From positions 74,993,972 to 75,057,971 of the forward strand of contig OX439040.1 of NCBI GenBank assembly GCA_949317995.1: a stretch of DNA of 64,000 nucleotides, written 5' to 3'. This document shows positions 42,605 through 52,785 of this stretch, one piece after another; within the stretch, counting starts at the first letter, position 1; each line of letters begins with the position of its first letter. A program made the position numbers and the translations under genes. Under the pieces are notes generated by a model, which had not been told where the DNA came from, did not search any database, and saw only the letters and a list, made by a program, of their open reading frames with translations. The DNA comes from Acholoe squamosa. Lineage: Eukaryota; Annelida; Polychaeta; Phyllodocida; Polynoidae.

Positions 42605-43359
42605 GTAAGATTTTGTAGTGTGCCACCTGAACACACATAATCATCTCCCAACTCCAACATAGACCCTGCCCAAGGACTCTGCAATGTCTTTAACTTTGGG
42701 ATTACCAAGGCTTTTTATTGGGGAATCTGTAAGGGTCTTGCAAACATCTCAGGGACCGGATAGACTTAATTGTTAGGTTGGAGGATATTATGAAGTATTT
42801 TGGTGTGTTTTTGGTAGGATGGAGTGTTATTCAACAAGGGATTTAGAGTAATCATTTACTGTTTGGTTTTATTTAAAGATGAAAGAATCAAATATAACAT
42901 GTCTCCTTGTCCAATGTTTCTCCATGACTTTCACTTATTTTTACTTTTAATTAAATCATATGATCAGACATAAGGGTTTCCGGACTTGTGTTTGTATTTG
43001 TAGTTCATTTGATTTGATGTTTCAATTGCTGTTTGCCTAATTTGAATTTTAATTTAACTTATAGCTGAGATAGATGGACTTTCATATAAGAAATAATCTT
43101 GAGAGTTGTAGTCATGAAATAGGACAAAGGTCTAATCAAATGATACTTTTAGTGTATAGCCTTTAAGGGCCTCAAGCTTTTCTTATTTCAATATGTCTGT
43201 TGATCGCCATCAAGGGAGCGTTCAGCAATTACCTCACCGCTTAGGGAGTGGGGGGGGGGGGTCTTTGGGTTCCTCTATATGTTCCATACAAAAACAGTGA
43301 CAAAGGGGGTGGGTCCTGAAAATGCCTAAATACCGGTGATGTAATTGTTGAACGTCCCC
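42605..43359. other. No gene seen; intron-like; G-run
   Basis: Follows the donor of the 42539 exon. A G-run lies near 43250, flanked by GAGCGTTCAGCAATTACCTC and TGTAATTGTTGAACGTCCCC. These are mirrored words (TTCAGCAATTAC / GTAATTGTTGAA), so 43217-43360 is probably a small inverted-repeat element. Confidence 0.4.
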
Positions 43360-43525
43360 CAAGAATTTAGTACAACCCTGGTGAGGCTACTTTACCAAGG
43401 CTGCATTTTCCAACACCAAGGCTGCATTTTCGTACACTTCACTGGTGCATCGATATTGCAGGGGCATTTTGATACATGGATGTTTCACCAGGCCTATATC
43501 CAGGTATCAGTTGACCAATGGGTAT
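43360..43525. mobile_element. Degenerate NPE fragment
   Basis: ACAACCCTGGTGAGGCTAC, ACCAAGGCTGCATTTTC (twice), TTCACTGGTGCATCG, GCAGGGGCATTTTGATAC and GTTGACCAATGGGTATAG are decayed NPE words in order. Confidence 0.5.
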
Positions 43526-44244
43526 AGTAGATTTTAAAGCACTATGTTGTTCTTTAAAGCTTGACTTAGATGATATGGAGTTTATCGTTGGGCAACAGTG
43601 AAGGACGGCACATGAGTACAAGTGGGTCCTCCATGTCGGCCACTGATCAGCTGCCATATATCAATCCATATATCAATCCCTGCTTGATTTACACACCATA
43701 TTGATATATGAGTCAAATATTAAACTTTATCATATCACTGTTGTCGAAATGTGAACCCAGTTATTGTACTTGTGATTATATATATGAACATGTGAATCAC
43801 ATTCTGCAATCTCATGTTAAGATAACGATGCATACCGGTATTTAGATCTGTTTTTGGTTTCTTATAATTTCAAAGAGACACTAACGTTTCATATGAAGAA
43901 AGTGTCATTATTTATTGTTTATTTACCTATATGATGATATATAAAATCACATTGGGAAATCCTATGTGGGCCTTTGTGGGAACCTTCTCCCTTTGTACTT
44001 CTATATTTCATAACAGGACATTTAAAAAATCTGTATTTAGGACCTGTTCGAAGAGACATTCAGTTCTGTTTCTCCCAAAAGAAATCATGAGTTTTATTGA
44101 GCATAGGGGTGCAAGCAGGGGAGAAAACGTAAGGTATTTATAGGGTTTCTTTAAGGTTGTGCAAGAGACATTTTAACATGAAGTACAGAAAACTATAATT
44201 CTGAACTGAACCAGAACCCCTGCCCTAACCTCCTATATATCATA
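43526..44244. other. No gene seen
   Basis: AT-rich; no supported feature. Confidence 0.35.
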
Positions 44245-44460
44245 AATGGATCCTCAATTTGGGGTGCCTGCCTGTTGCCCCAAACAGCAGGTTCAACCCC
44301 CACAAACAATACCTGGGCAGGTTCCTGAGTGTTAACAGTACCTTAACGGTCGTGGTTACCAATCATGGTAAGGGAATTGGCCTAAACGAAACAATTTGTC
44401 TGCCCTTTACTGCCACTCTGCAATTACCCTTGAAAAGCCCCTGAGGATGGTGCTGGTAGC
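44245..44460 (+). repeat. tRNA-derived SINE-like fragment (B-box)
   Basis: GGGGTGCCTGCCTGTTGCCC is followed by AGCAGGTTCAACCCCCAC, which contains a B-box-like GGTTCAACCCC. A non-tRNA body follows, up to CCCTGAGGATGGTGCTGG. The A-box half is missing here but a similar head occurs at 17762. This fits a decayed tRNA-derived SINE family. Confidence 0.4.
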
Positions 44461-44510
44461 AGTTATATGGAGGATTCAGGCCATGTCCCTATAGCCACTG
44501 GGTATTGCCT

Positions 44511-44757
44511 CAAGGTCTGAATAGTGTGTCAATGCATTATGCTCTTTGGTCTTCATGATGTATGAATGCAGCCCTGATAAATGAAACGCCTGGCTTGCAT
44601 TCATGCATCAAGACGACTCTCCAGTGTTCATACGCTCCCAAAGTATGGATCGAACAAGGCATGGCTGCAGCCCCGACCGTTTAGCGTGACTTGGGTTGCT
44701 TTAATGCATCATGATGGTAAATAAGTTATGATTTAAAAGAGTGCCCCTTAAAGAGTT
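44511..44757. mobile_element. NPE copy, diverged
   Basis: Left end CTGAATAGTGTGTCAATGC (the word also seen in the 43-bp minisatellite). Then palindrome A (GCAGCCCTGATAAATG / CCTGGCTTGCATTCATGC), GACTCTCCAGTGTTC, a decayed centre, TAATGCATCATGATGG and the right end CCCCTTAAAGAG. Confidence 0.7.
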
Positions 44758-45703
44758 AGTAACCACTGAGCATCCAAATAGCTGTGTACCTCAATGGAAA
44801 TGAAGGCAATTTGGAGATAACTGAAGTTAGGAAATTTTCCATAATTGAATCAGGGATGACTCAGGTTGGTGGTAAGAAGAATGGATATTAGGATCCTGAA
44901 GGGTGCATAGAACTGTGAATAACAGTGAAATAAACAGTAGTTTGATAGTGTGTCATTATATACTCTCTGTGATTCCTGGTGGTGAGTCAGTTTTGTAATT
45001 TTTTCATAGATTCACTTTCTCATGGTGTAACAGTTTATGCCTGACCACAGTTTGACATGTACCATGTAATCCACCTGTTGCTTATCCTTCTCTCCTTCAC
45101 CTCAAACTTTCTGTATCCGTCCAATGTCTGGCTACAAACATACATTCAGAGAACTATCTAACAATTCATTTTGTATCAAAATAAATGCATTCTTGTATAA
45201 AGTTGGCCTGAGGTTATTCCTTGCTATAGATATTTTGAAGTGGGTTTTCAACAAGCAGAGTGATAGAGAGTAATTTAAATCTGTGCTAAATTCAATTCAC
45301 TGCATTCTCTGAAAAAGCATTTGAAGTTGAAGCTCCATTGGTATTGACAGAAAAGAAAAGAAATCCGATATTATAGCATCAAATTTTCTTTAAATCAACA
45401 TGTGACATTCACATTAATCATCTGGCAAGGTACTCACGACGCCAAATGAATAAAAAGCTTAAACCCTTTTAGAATGTCAGAGCGTCAGAACCTGTGCATG
45501 ACCTCACCCAGTCACACTGATGCTGAAAACATGAACCTCGACTTTTCACTCAACAACAAATCAGCTCCCATTAACTTTAAAGAAAAAAAAGAGAGAGAAG
45601 TCTAACTTTTAAAATTTGAGCCACTTACAGCTCTGTGAGTATTCAACATGTTGCGTGGGTGGGGCCTGAGGATGGAATGATGGATGGATTGGTGGGGGTT
45701 TAA
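44758..45703. other. No gene seen
   Basis: AT-rich sequence with no supported feature. Confidence 0.35.
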
Positions 45704-45905
45704 CCCTTTAAATGAGATATAGTATATTTAAAACATTATTTCCATTTGATGCAGCGCTGGTGAGTAGACTTGTCAGTACTGCAGGCATGCATCATATACA
45801 GGGTTGATACAGTCCCAAAGGGTCAGTATGATACAGGAATGCAGCTCTGACAATGCTACTCCCCAGGTCTGCATTTATGCATCATGTCGACAAATTAGCA
45901 TATTA
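45704..45905. mobile_element. NPE copy starting after TTAA
   Basis: CCCTTTAAATGAGATATAG with TTAA just before (45700-45703). Palindrome B is decayed (GCAGCGCTGGTGAG / TTGTCAGTACTGCAGG). The centre is ACAGGGTTGATACAGTCCC, followed by palindrome A and ATGCATCATGTCGAC. Confidence 0.7.
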
Positions 45906-46051
45906 CTGCCCCACCCTCTACAGGGTAGAGGTTACATGCAGGGCAGGCCCCAGGTTGCCCCATTGCCTAACTCCCCACCTTGCAATCACCTGTATTTTGA
46001 CAAACAGGTGTGGCACCCAGCCCCACAGGTGTACAGTCACCTTTTAGTTAT
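45906..46051. other. Spacer between two NPE copies
   Basis: No supported feature. Confidence 0.3.
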
Positions 46052-46273
46052 CCCTTTAAATGCAGAATGTCGCCTCCAGGGTTGTTTCTCCATTGTTATG
46101 ATGCGCTAATGCAATTCTGGCGAGTCTGATCCCATGCATTGCATTGGATGAAAATGCTGACCCTTCGGGGCTGTATTGACCCCACAGGGTCAGCAAGATG
46201 CATGAATGCGGCCCTGGTGAGTAACTCGCCAGGGCCGCATCCATGCATCATGACAACCAAGACCCTTGCAGGG
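46052..46273. mobile_element. NPE copy with compensated palindrome A, ending at TTAA
   Basis: CCCTTTAAATGCAGAATGTC to GACCCTTGCAGGG, with TTAA outside on the right (46274-46277). Arm A reads ATGCGGCCCTGGTGAG and its partner CTCGCCAGGGCCGCAT. Both arms differ from the family (GCAGCCC / GGGCTGC) in a way that keeps them paired. Confidence 0.85.
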
Positions 46274-46444
46274 TTAAGAGAGTCACCTTTAGCCATTGGG
46301 AAGCTGCAGGTGTTTATGTAAGATTGTGTCATACCTGGGCCCTATCTTAATCTACCCCCACCCCCTGACCACTCAGCTAGAAAAACCAGAAGGCATGTTG
46401 TTCAAAGGCTACTCAAAAGGTGACATGGCTTTGCCATTACCTAG
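46274..46444. other. No gene seen
   Basis: No supported feature. Confidence 0.3.
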
Positions 46445-46676
46445 GCTTAAGGGCTGCATGATATGTTGAGGCATCATGTCATGATGCATGAATGCAGCCC
46501 TGGTGAGTAGACTCTGCAGTGCTGCATTCAGGCATCATGCCGACCCTTTGGGAATATTTATATTGCTTCTGGTACAGCGAAATGCAGCCATGGTGAGAAG
46601 ATATGTCAGCATTGCACTAGCACATCATGGCACCCAAAGGGCATGATGCATGAATGCATTATCAGCCTCCCTTAAA
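46445..46676. mobile_element. NPE copy
   Basis: GGCTTAAGGGCTGCATGATA, palindrome A (GCAGCCCTGGTGAG / CTGCAGTGCTGCATTC), GCCGACCCTTTGGG, a decayed B, GGGCATGATGCATGAATGC and the right end CCTCCCTTAAAGGG. Confidence 0.75.
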
Positions 46677-46836
46677 GGGTAAAAACATGTTGTACGTAAT
46701 AAGCACTTAAGGTTGGTGACCTTTGATTTGACGAAGTCAGCCATGGAGTGGTATTCCATAGCCTAGGACGCCCCTCTCCCTCTTGTCTTTCACTGGATTC
46801 ACTGCCAAATCAACTACAAATAGTAAACAATCCACA

Positions 46837-46850
46837 CACCAGGTGGTAGC
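46837..46850 (+). promoter_or_regulatory. Weak CTCF-like motif
   Basis: CACCAGGTGGTAGC lacks the final GCAG/GCGC match but keeps the AGGTGG core. Confidence 0.3.
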
Positions 46851-47382
46851 ACCACTGCTCACCACAGCAGACAATACACCAGAGACATGCTGCTCCTGGT
46901 GGAAGAATGGGTTCTTTGTTTTCTGCCACTGCTGCTGCTGCTACCCAAGCTGAGATTTCTTACAATTTAAACAAGCAGGGTCAATTTTCTCTGATAGAAT
47001 TAAGTCAATGTTTGTGGTTTCTTTTCATCATTTTTCGTTTCGCTGTTAACAATATGAATACATAAGGGTTAGAGTTTTTATCAATCTGGGTGATTCTAAT
47101 GGTTCAATAAATGCAAGTAAGCTAATTAAATATTTGGATTTTTCGGCATGTGTAAATTCACACAACATACAGTTTATTTTCGTGTTTTTTTTTGTTTTTT
47201 TTGTGTTTTTTTTTTGGGGGGGGGGGGATTTGAATCAGGATAAAATCATTGAATTATGATATCCATGTATCTGTCGATTGGCTGTGGGATTGTTTTGAGA
47301 TAGTGGAGGTAGATCACCACCCATGCCGCCATAGAAGAAGGGGCAGTAGTGGTAGCAGGTGGTGATGGGGGTGGAGGGTTAA
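46851..47382. other. No gene seen; T- and G-runs
   Basis: T-rich runs near 47187-47212 pass into a G-run near 47216. No supported gene. Confidence 0.35.
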
Positions 47383-47610
47383 CCCATTAAGAGCCACATG
47401 ATTCCTCCAGGCTCATGGTCCTTTGTCGTCATGATGCACCAATGCAGTGCTGAAAAGTGCTGCATTGGCGCATCACGTTGACCCATTGGGAGTTTAAATG
47501 CAGATCCTAAAGGGTCAGCATGATGCATGACTGTAGTCTTGGTGAGTTACTAACCAGAGGTGCATTCATATGTCATGACGACCAATGGGCATGATGCATC
47601 CATAAACATT
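47383..47610. mobile_element. NPE copy, beta-type left end and alpha-type right end
   Basis: TTAA (47379-47382) precedes CCCATTAAGAGCCACATG, GATTCCTCCAGGCTCATGG and CCTTTGTCGTCATGATGC. Palindrome B has the GCAG/CTGC form with a very short turn (CAATGCAGTGCTGAAAAG / TGCTGCATTGG). Palindrome A follows and the right words are GACCAATGGGCATGATGC. It is a chimera of the two end types. Confidence 0.75.
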
Positions 47611-47847
47611 GAGGTCCCTCAATTCCTCTGCGCATACAAGAATCATGTCAGGTGGGTGCCTCCACAGGTAGTAGTCGTAGGTAGTCTACCTACCCCCTCC
47701 TCACCTCCCCTATTATCCACGCCAATATGGGCAAAAGCCCACCTTTACGTAATGATTACCAGCATGCATGCAGCAGTGCCTCCTACGCACTCCTCTCACA
47801 ACTACCACCCCCTCCCATCCCTACACATAGACCTTTATCGACTGAAT
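47611..47847. other. No gene seen
   Basis: The frame at 47560-47856 begins inside the NPE and has no domain. Confidence 0.3.
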
Positions 47848-48088
47848 TTGGCTTAAATGCTGTATGTCCATTTGTCATCATGATGCAAGGATGCACTGCT
47901 CGTCTGTCTGCTCTCCAGGCCTGCATTCATGCATCATGCTGATCCTATGGGGCTGATACACTCCCAACGGATCAGCATGATGCACCAATGCAGTGCATAA
48001 GGTATACTCACCAGCACTGCATTGGCTCATCATGACGACCAAGGAACACACACCTGGAGGCATCATCTATGTCCTTAAAGGGCGATTA
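47848..48088. mobile_element. NPE copy, GCAG/CTGC palindrome B, beta-type right end
   Basis: Decayed A, centre ATGGGGCTGATACACTCCC, then B (CCAATGCAGTGCATAAGG / CACCAGCACTGCATTGG). After this come GACGACCAAGGAACACAC, CTGGAGGCATCATCTATG and TCCTTAAAGGGC. Confidence 0.8.
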
Positions 48089-49055
48089 CCTCACTATAAA
48101 CTTAAAGGGCCGGGGTCTGAGCATGGTTCCTTCCCCCTGATGTACATATGTGTGAGGGAGGTATGTCATTAATTGGGTATTATTAGAAGGCAAATAGCGA
48201 CCATTACGTGCAATTTTGTCAGGCAAAAAAGTAAACGTAATGAAATAAGTGGCAAACAAGGGAGGGCTGGCTTGTGTGCCTTGTTTACCTTAATACACGC
48301 CGGAACAAGGGAATTCCTAGATGGCACAGATTAGGTGTAAACTTGATTAGTTACTCCCGAAGCAGAGCCTTTGTTTAACTTTGATATTTGTGTAGTATTT
48401 TCTAAATATAGAAGCCAAGTGGATATTTGATTGATATCTCACACGAATGGTAGTAAATAGTACATGGCCTAGTATTTGAAAATCGTACTATAATGCTATA
48501 GACATCATCCGAGTTCTTTATCAATTATTAAAGTTCAATTTGATTTGGAATTAAGAAATTTAAATCAAATTCCTAAAACTCCTTAGGTAATCAGTACAGA
48601 TTTTGAATTTCATTGCTCACATGAAAAAAAATGAGAGTTTTGAGATGAAAAAAAAAAAGATATTAGACAGAAAGAAAATCTGTAAACAAATTTTTATGGC
48701 CAACCAGATTTAAATTCAATTGAAATTCAATTAATTCAAAGAGCGTTTGGATGATAATCTCATCTCTTCAAGGCAGCTCATTCAAATGGCATGATCTAAA
48801 TTTACTCCAACGATCTCAACCCATTCAGGAGTCCCCCACCACGAGTTTCAATTCCTGATTCAAGGCAGAGTGATACTACAATTCCTGAAGGCTGTGTAGA
48901 TAAAAAGTGGGCCTTTTCACAGATCAAGTTGAGTAGATGGCCCACTCTACAATACAGCGCAGTAGGGGTGTACTGGGCGGAGTAATACATATGAAACTTA
49001 TGTGGCTCACTTTGTCATTGCAGGAATGAGCCTTAAACGCTTTAACCCGCTTTAA
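48089..49055. other. No gene seen (about 1 kb)
   Basis: AT-rich intron-like sequence. Two TTAACCC words in a row lie at its end (49042, 49052). Confidence 0.35.
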
Positions 49056-49250
49056 CCCTCTAAATGCAAAATATCGCTGTTATGTCCTTTTGGTTGTTAT
49101 GGTTCATGAATGCAGTCCTGGAGAGTAACCCACCAAGGCTGCATTCATGCATCATGCTGACCTTACAGGACTGATACCTCACCAAAGGATCAGCATGAGG
49201 CAGAAATTCATGACATGCCAGGGCTGCATTCATGCATAATTAAATAAATA
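49056..49250. mobile_element. NPE copy starting after TTAA
   Basis: CCCTCTAAATGCAAAATATC after TTAA (49052-49055). Palindrome A (ATGCAGTCCTGGAGAG / CCACCAAGGCTGCATTC), centre and half of a second A (CATGACATGCCAGGGCTGC) follow. Confidence 0.65.
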
Positions 49251-49529
49251 GGGATGACACATTTAAGTGCCCTGCACCACTTAAAGGTCCTTAAAAGCCC
49301 CCCCCCCATGGAAAAGGGCCTTGGTGGGGCCCTATTGACCAGGTAATCTGTGCATAGAAAGGTGCAGGAGGGCATCATTGAGTGTCACACCATGGCACAC
49401 GGCCCCACCTGAATCTGTAATCAGTCTGCTGCACTTACCTGGCCGTCAGCACTCACCAGGGGGCCCGTTATAATGTCGTTTATTTAACTCTACTCAGATC
49501 TCTAAGCCCCTGTCAATGTTAAACTATTA
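49251..49529. other. No gene seen; C-run
   Basis: No supported feature. Confidence 0.3.
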
Positions 49530-49703
49530 AACCTAAAAGGGTTGCTGCTTATAAATGCTTGCTGGGGTGTTTCATGCATTATATGCTCCGCGAAGGTCGG
49601 CACAATGCTTCAATGAAGTGCTGGTGGGTCTGCTCGCCAGCACTTAATTGGTGCATCATGACGACCAATGGGTATGATGCACTCCTGCAATAGCATTAAC
49701 ACT
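49530..49703. mobile_element. NPE copy (B half, alpha-type right end)
   Basis: AAACCTAAAAGGGTTGCTGC, GAAGGTCGGCACAATGC, palindrome B (CAATGAAGTGCTGGTGGG / GCTCGCCAGCACTTAATTGG), GACCAATGGGTATGATGC, ACTCCTGCAATAGC. Confidence 0.7.
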
Positions 49704-49704
49704 G

Positions 49705-49928
49705 ATTAACGGCAAATAGTGCATTATGCCCGCTAGTTGTTATGGTGCATGAATGCAGCCATGGTGGGTAAGGCTGCTTATATGCATCATGCTGACCCTG
49801 CCGGATTGATACACTCCCAATCAGTCAGGATGAATTAACTATCAATGCATTACTGGTGGAGACTTGTCAGTGCTACATTGGTGCATCATGATGAACCTAG
49901 CGACATCATTTGGGCTTTGAAAGTGTTA
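49705..49928. mobile_element. Second NPE copy directly adjoining
   Basis: ACGGCAAATAGTGCATTATG, decayed palindrome A, the centre GACCCTGCCGGATTGATAC, decayed B (CAATGCATTACTGGTGG / TTGTCAGTGCTACATTGG), and a right end GCTTTGAAAGTGTTAA. Confidence 0.65.
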
Positions 49929-50543
49929 AAGTCTAGGATTTTTATGCTGGTGTATATAGCTGATAAAAGAGAGGGGAATGGGGGAAGGGGTGTCTGGTAT
50001 GATATCAATGAGTCTGAATCTGGATCTAAGGTGCCCACCATGGAGTTGAATATGGGTTAAGCTTAAAGCCATACCTTTGATAAATCAACCCTCCTCCCCA
50101 CCAAAAGGTGCAAACTCACCAACCGACTTCAAAGTTGTTTGGTATACACCCCATTAACTTTGAAGTAAATAGTAAAATAATAAAAGAAACCATGAAAATA
50201 TTTAAAATTGTTACATGTACTGGGGAAATAAATTAGACACGAGGCTGAATACCGATACATATACACTGAATTTATCACAAATAAGTGCACAAGAGGTGGA
50301 TGGCCTTTTGAGACTTGAGGACTTGAGACTCTTTCAAAGCATTTACATTTGGTTGAGGGAGTACATATTGTACATTGTATAAATGATGGATTGAGGTTAT
50401 CCATTCAAATAGTGCTTAAATGCATTAGTACCTCCTGCACTTGAACACCGACATCAATGTTGAAGCAGTGCATCAGGACACCAAATGGGCATGATGGATT
50501 AAAGGAAGGACCAAAAAGGGGGCGAATCCCCTAACTAGTAACA
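49929..50543. other. No gene seen; one NPE scrap
   Basis: GTGCTTAAATGCATTAGTAC and AAATGGGCATGATGG (50411-50505) are remnants. The frames here are unsupported. Confidence 0.35.
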
Positions 50544-50677
50544 AAAGGGCTGGTTCCTCAGCGTCTGTTGGGTCCATTTTTGCTTATCCGACTGATTTTT
50601 ATATAGGAACTGTATGGAAATAAGTCTTCGGATTAGCAAAAAATGGAATCGACCGACTCTGTGGAACCAGCCCTTTA
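50544..50677. mobile_element. Palindromic element with AAAGGGCTGGTTCC ends
   Basis: AAAGGGCTGGTTCC on the left is exactly mirrored by GGAACCAGCCCTTT on the right. Inside, TCCATTTTTGCTTATCCGAC mirrors GATTAGCAAAAAATGGAATC. It is a 134-bp near-palindrome, non-coding, and heads a cluster of three similar elements. Confidence 0.75.
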
Positions 50678-50678
50678 A

Positions 50679-50911
50679 ACGGGTTTATTCCACTGCCGTT
50701 GGTCAGCTGAATTTTCTCTAATCCGATTATTTTTGATAATGTAAAAGTATAGAAAGAATCAGTCAGATTCCAGCCAACCGATGGCAGTGGAATACCCGCT
50801 ATAAGCCATACCCACCATATTTTTACTAATCCGACCGATTTTTTTCTATACTTTTGTATAATTGGATCAGCAAAATCTCGGCCGACCGATAGCAGTGGAA
50901 TACCCGCTTTA
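50679..50911. mobile_element. Palindromic element pair with TATTCCACTGCC ends
   Basis: GGGTTTATTCCACTGCCG (50681) mirrors GATGGCAGTGGAATACCCGC (to 50799). A second partial copy, TACTAATCCGACCGATTTTT to GATAGCAGTGGAATACCCGC, follows at 50820-50911. Inner words (AATCCGA, TTTTTGAT, TATACTTTTG) are shared with the 50544 element, so all three are related. Confidence 0.7.
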
Positions 50912-51139
50912 GAAGTGCCACATTGATGTATAACAAGGAACCTATGGAATTAGTGACGGGATGTCTGGGGGTCAGCTTGATGCACTGATGCAGTGGCCAC
51001 TGATGCAGTGGTTTTACTGTTTTTTATGGCGACTCTGCACTGTTCTTTATGTCAAGGTGAATATCGATACCCCATTGACAATGCACTAAACCCCCGTATT
51101 GCATCCCTGCGTTAAATAACCAGCGCCAAATCCGCACGA
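50912..51139. other. No gene seen; NPE-like words
   Basis: GTCAGCTTGATGCACTGATG and a tandem CACTGATGCAGTGG (50985-51011) suggest an NPE scrap. Confidence 0.35.
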
Positions 51140-51204
51140 TGACGTCATAGGTCCACCGCGCATGCGCAGCCTTTTTGAAACGTAAACATTCAAAATGGCG
51201 GCGG
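51140..51204 (+). promoter_or_regulatory. CpG-type promoter: CRE, NRF1 and YY1 motifs in 65 bp
   Basis: Three textbook motifs sit together: a perfect CRE/ATF palindrome TGACGTCA (51140-51147), a perfect NRF1 site CGCGCATGCGCA (51157-51168) and a YY1-type AAAATGGCGGCGG (51192-51204). The segment is CpG-rich in a CpG-poor neighbourhood. YY1 sites in this orientation commonly lie just downstream of a start site, with their ATG used for translation, so a + strand gene may begin here. The frame from that ATG (51195) reads MAAVSIAHWG and meets a stop at a possible donor (GGGG/GTAGGT). Downstream exons were not found. Confidence 0.6.
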
Positions 51205-51301
51205 TCAGCATTGCGCATTGGGGGTAGGTGAATAATGGTTTAATTTCAATCTTATTGATGAAATATCGATTAATTATCAACCCAAACACCTTGACATAAA
51301 T

Positions 51302-51436
51302 GTAAAGATGAACTCTGACCAGTTTGAGCTCGCATGTCCTGCCCGCTCCGCACTCGGCCTACCGGCCTCGTGCGGAATGGGCAGGACACGCTCGTGAAGA
51401 AACGGTCAGCTCAAACTGGTCATCGTTCACCTTTAC
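51302..51436. mobile_element. 135-bp near-perfect palindrome beside the promoter
   Basis: GTAAAGATGAACTCTGACCA and GTTTGAGCT on the left mirror AGCTCAAACTGGTC and GTTCACCTTTAC on the right. Inside, GTCCTGCCCGCTCCGCAC mirrors GTGCGGAATGGGCAGGAC around a CGGCCTACCGGCC turn. It is CpG-rich, with no copy noticed elsewhere in the window. It is a MITE or a large hairpin; the arms of the two stems are offset by unpaired stretches. Confidence 0.7.
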
Positions 51437-51489
51437 CATTGTATTCCTTCTCCATAGCCAGAGCACTGATGTTTGAATGAATTATTGTC

Positions 51490-51590
51490 CAGGGCTGCAT
51501 TCCTTTCCCAAAATGCATTCTGGAGCATCATGATCGATGCATGACCATAGCCCCAGCCAGTGCTACATTCCTGTACAGGTTGCACTACAC
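51490..51590. mobile_element. Degenerate NPE fragment
   Basis: CCAGGGCTGCATTCC, GGAGCATCATGATCGATGC and ATAGCCCCAGCCAGTGC with CTACATTCC are decayed A arms. Confidence 0.5.
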
Positions 51591-51597
51591 TAATTGA

Positions 51598-51612
51598 CGC
51601 TAGGTGGCAGCA
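51598..51612 (+). promoter_or_regulatory. CTCF-like motif
   Basis: CGCTAGGTGGCAGCA fits the CTCF core. It lies 400 bp downstream of the promoter-like cluster. Confidence 0.5.
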
Positions 51613-52094
51613 AGTCACACAAGCTAGACCCGCACTGAAGGGTGTTGTACAAAGATTATTGGTCTAAAATCGACAGTGGAAATGTAAATGAGGCATCGAA
51701 TTAATCCTTATAATGTATACTAGCATGTTTGAGTGGTATCTAAGATGGAATTTGATGTTAGATGGGGTCTTTGAGGTGAAAAGGAATTATTGATTTACTG
51801 CAAAATATTCACTGCAAAAGTGCATGATTTGGGTATGTCTGCAGGAAATGGCCTGTAAAAAAATTAAGTCAGAAAGCAACCATGCAAACAGGTCTAATTT
51901 TTTAGGAAAAATGTGTGGGTATAAGAAAATCATAGTAGCTAAGCCCAACGAACAGCAAGGATATTTTATTTCGGCCCAAATCCTATATAGAAATATAGAG
52001 AGATAACAATTAGTGTAGTGCTGCCTACATGTATAATTACGTCCATTATTTAAACCAAATGCAGCCCTCAAAGCCTCACAGTTCTAGATGGTCT
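51613..52094. other. No gene seen
   Basis: AT-rich; no supported feature. Confidence 0.35.
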
Positions 52095-52194
52095 TCTCCC
52101 TGTGCTGTGTGTCATACGGCATGATGCATGAATGAATGCACTCATTAATGCATCATGATGCACTCCTGCATCGTGATGCATAACCCTTAACTGG
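52095..52194. mobile_element. Short NPE remnant ending at TTAA
   Basis: GGCATGATGCATGAATGAAT, CACTCATTAATGCATCATG, GATGCACTCCTGCATCGTG and the right end ACCCTTAACTGG, with TTAA at 52195-52198. Both palindromes are lost. Confidence 0.55.
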
Positions 52195-52384
52195 TTAAAG
52201 AGCTAGATGCTCCTCTCCATGACAGTCACCACACCCTAGTGTTGTGTCACACGTCCATCCCCCTGTGTTTACACCCGGCCCCAATTTTACATCTCCCAAA
52301 CCATTGTTGTCCGACACCCCCATGTAAACACAGCCAAAAAAAGCCCCAACCCAGCGACGATGCGCCAAGGCACCCTTTGGGGGC

Positions 52385-52785
52385 AGCATAATGACTCAAG
52401 GCCTATTGGTCTCCATGATGCATGAATGCAGCCCTGGTGTGTGACTCGCCATGGCTGCATGAATGCATCACGGCGACCCTACAGGGTTGATGACCGCAAA
52501 CGGTCTGCATGATGCATTATGCACAAAGATGGTCTGCTTCAGGATTTTCCCTGAATTTTTCAAGTTTCCAAGACCTATAAATTCCTTTGGAAAACCTATA
52601 TATTTGATACTGGGGTCTAATTCAACATTTCAGGGCATTATTTTGGTGACAGTGATGTTTCTCCCTCAATGCAGTGCTGGTGAGTAGATCCCCTCCCCCG
52701 ATACTGCATTGGAGCATCATGCTGACCAAAGGGGCATGAACCTTGAGGCACCATGAGGCCCCAGCCTAGCCTATAAAGGGCTAAC
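52385..52785. mobile_element. NPE interrupted by an F2 repeat
   Basis: Palindrome A (GCAGCCCTGGTGTGTG / ACTCGCCATGGCTGCATG), CACGGCGACCCTACAGGG and TCTGCATGATGCA run up to the insert. After it, CAATGCAGTGCTGGTGAG resumes palindrome B exactly where expected (return CGATACTGCATTGGAGC). The beta-type right words GACCAAAGGGGCATGAACC and TTGAGGCACCATG follow. Confidence 0.75.
52515..52668 (+). repeat. F2 repeat nested inside the NPE
   Basis: CAGGATTTTCCCTGAATTTT, TCAAGTTTCCAAGACCTATA, GGAAAACCTATATATTTG and CATTTCAGGGCATTATTTTG follow the F2 order. It splits the host between ATGATGCA and CAATGCAG, so it inserted after the NPE. Confidence 0.7.

Noticed and set aside
17762-44460. Complete tRNA genes
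   Set aside because: Only isolated A-box-like (17762) and B-box-like (44285) words, on separate fragments; no cloverleaf.
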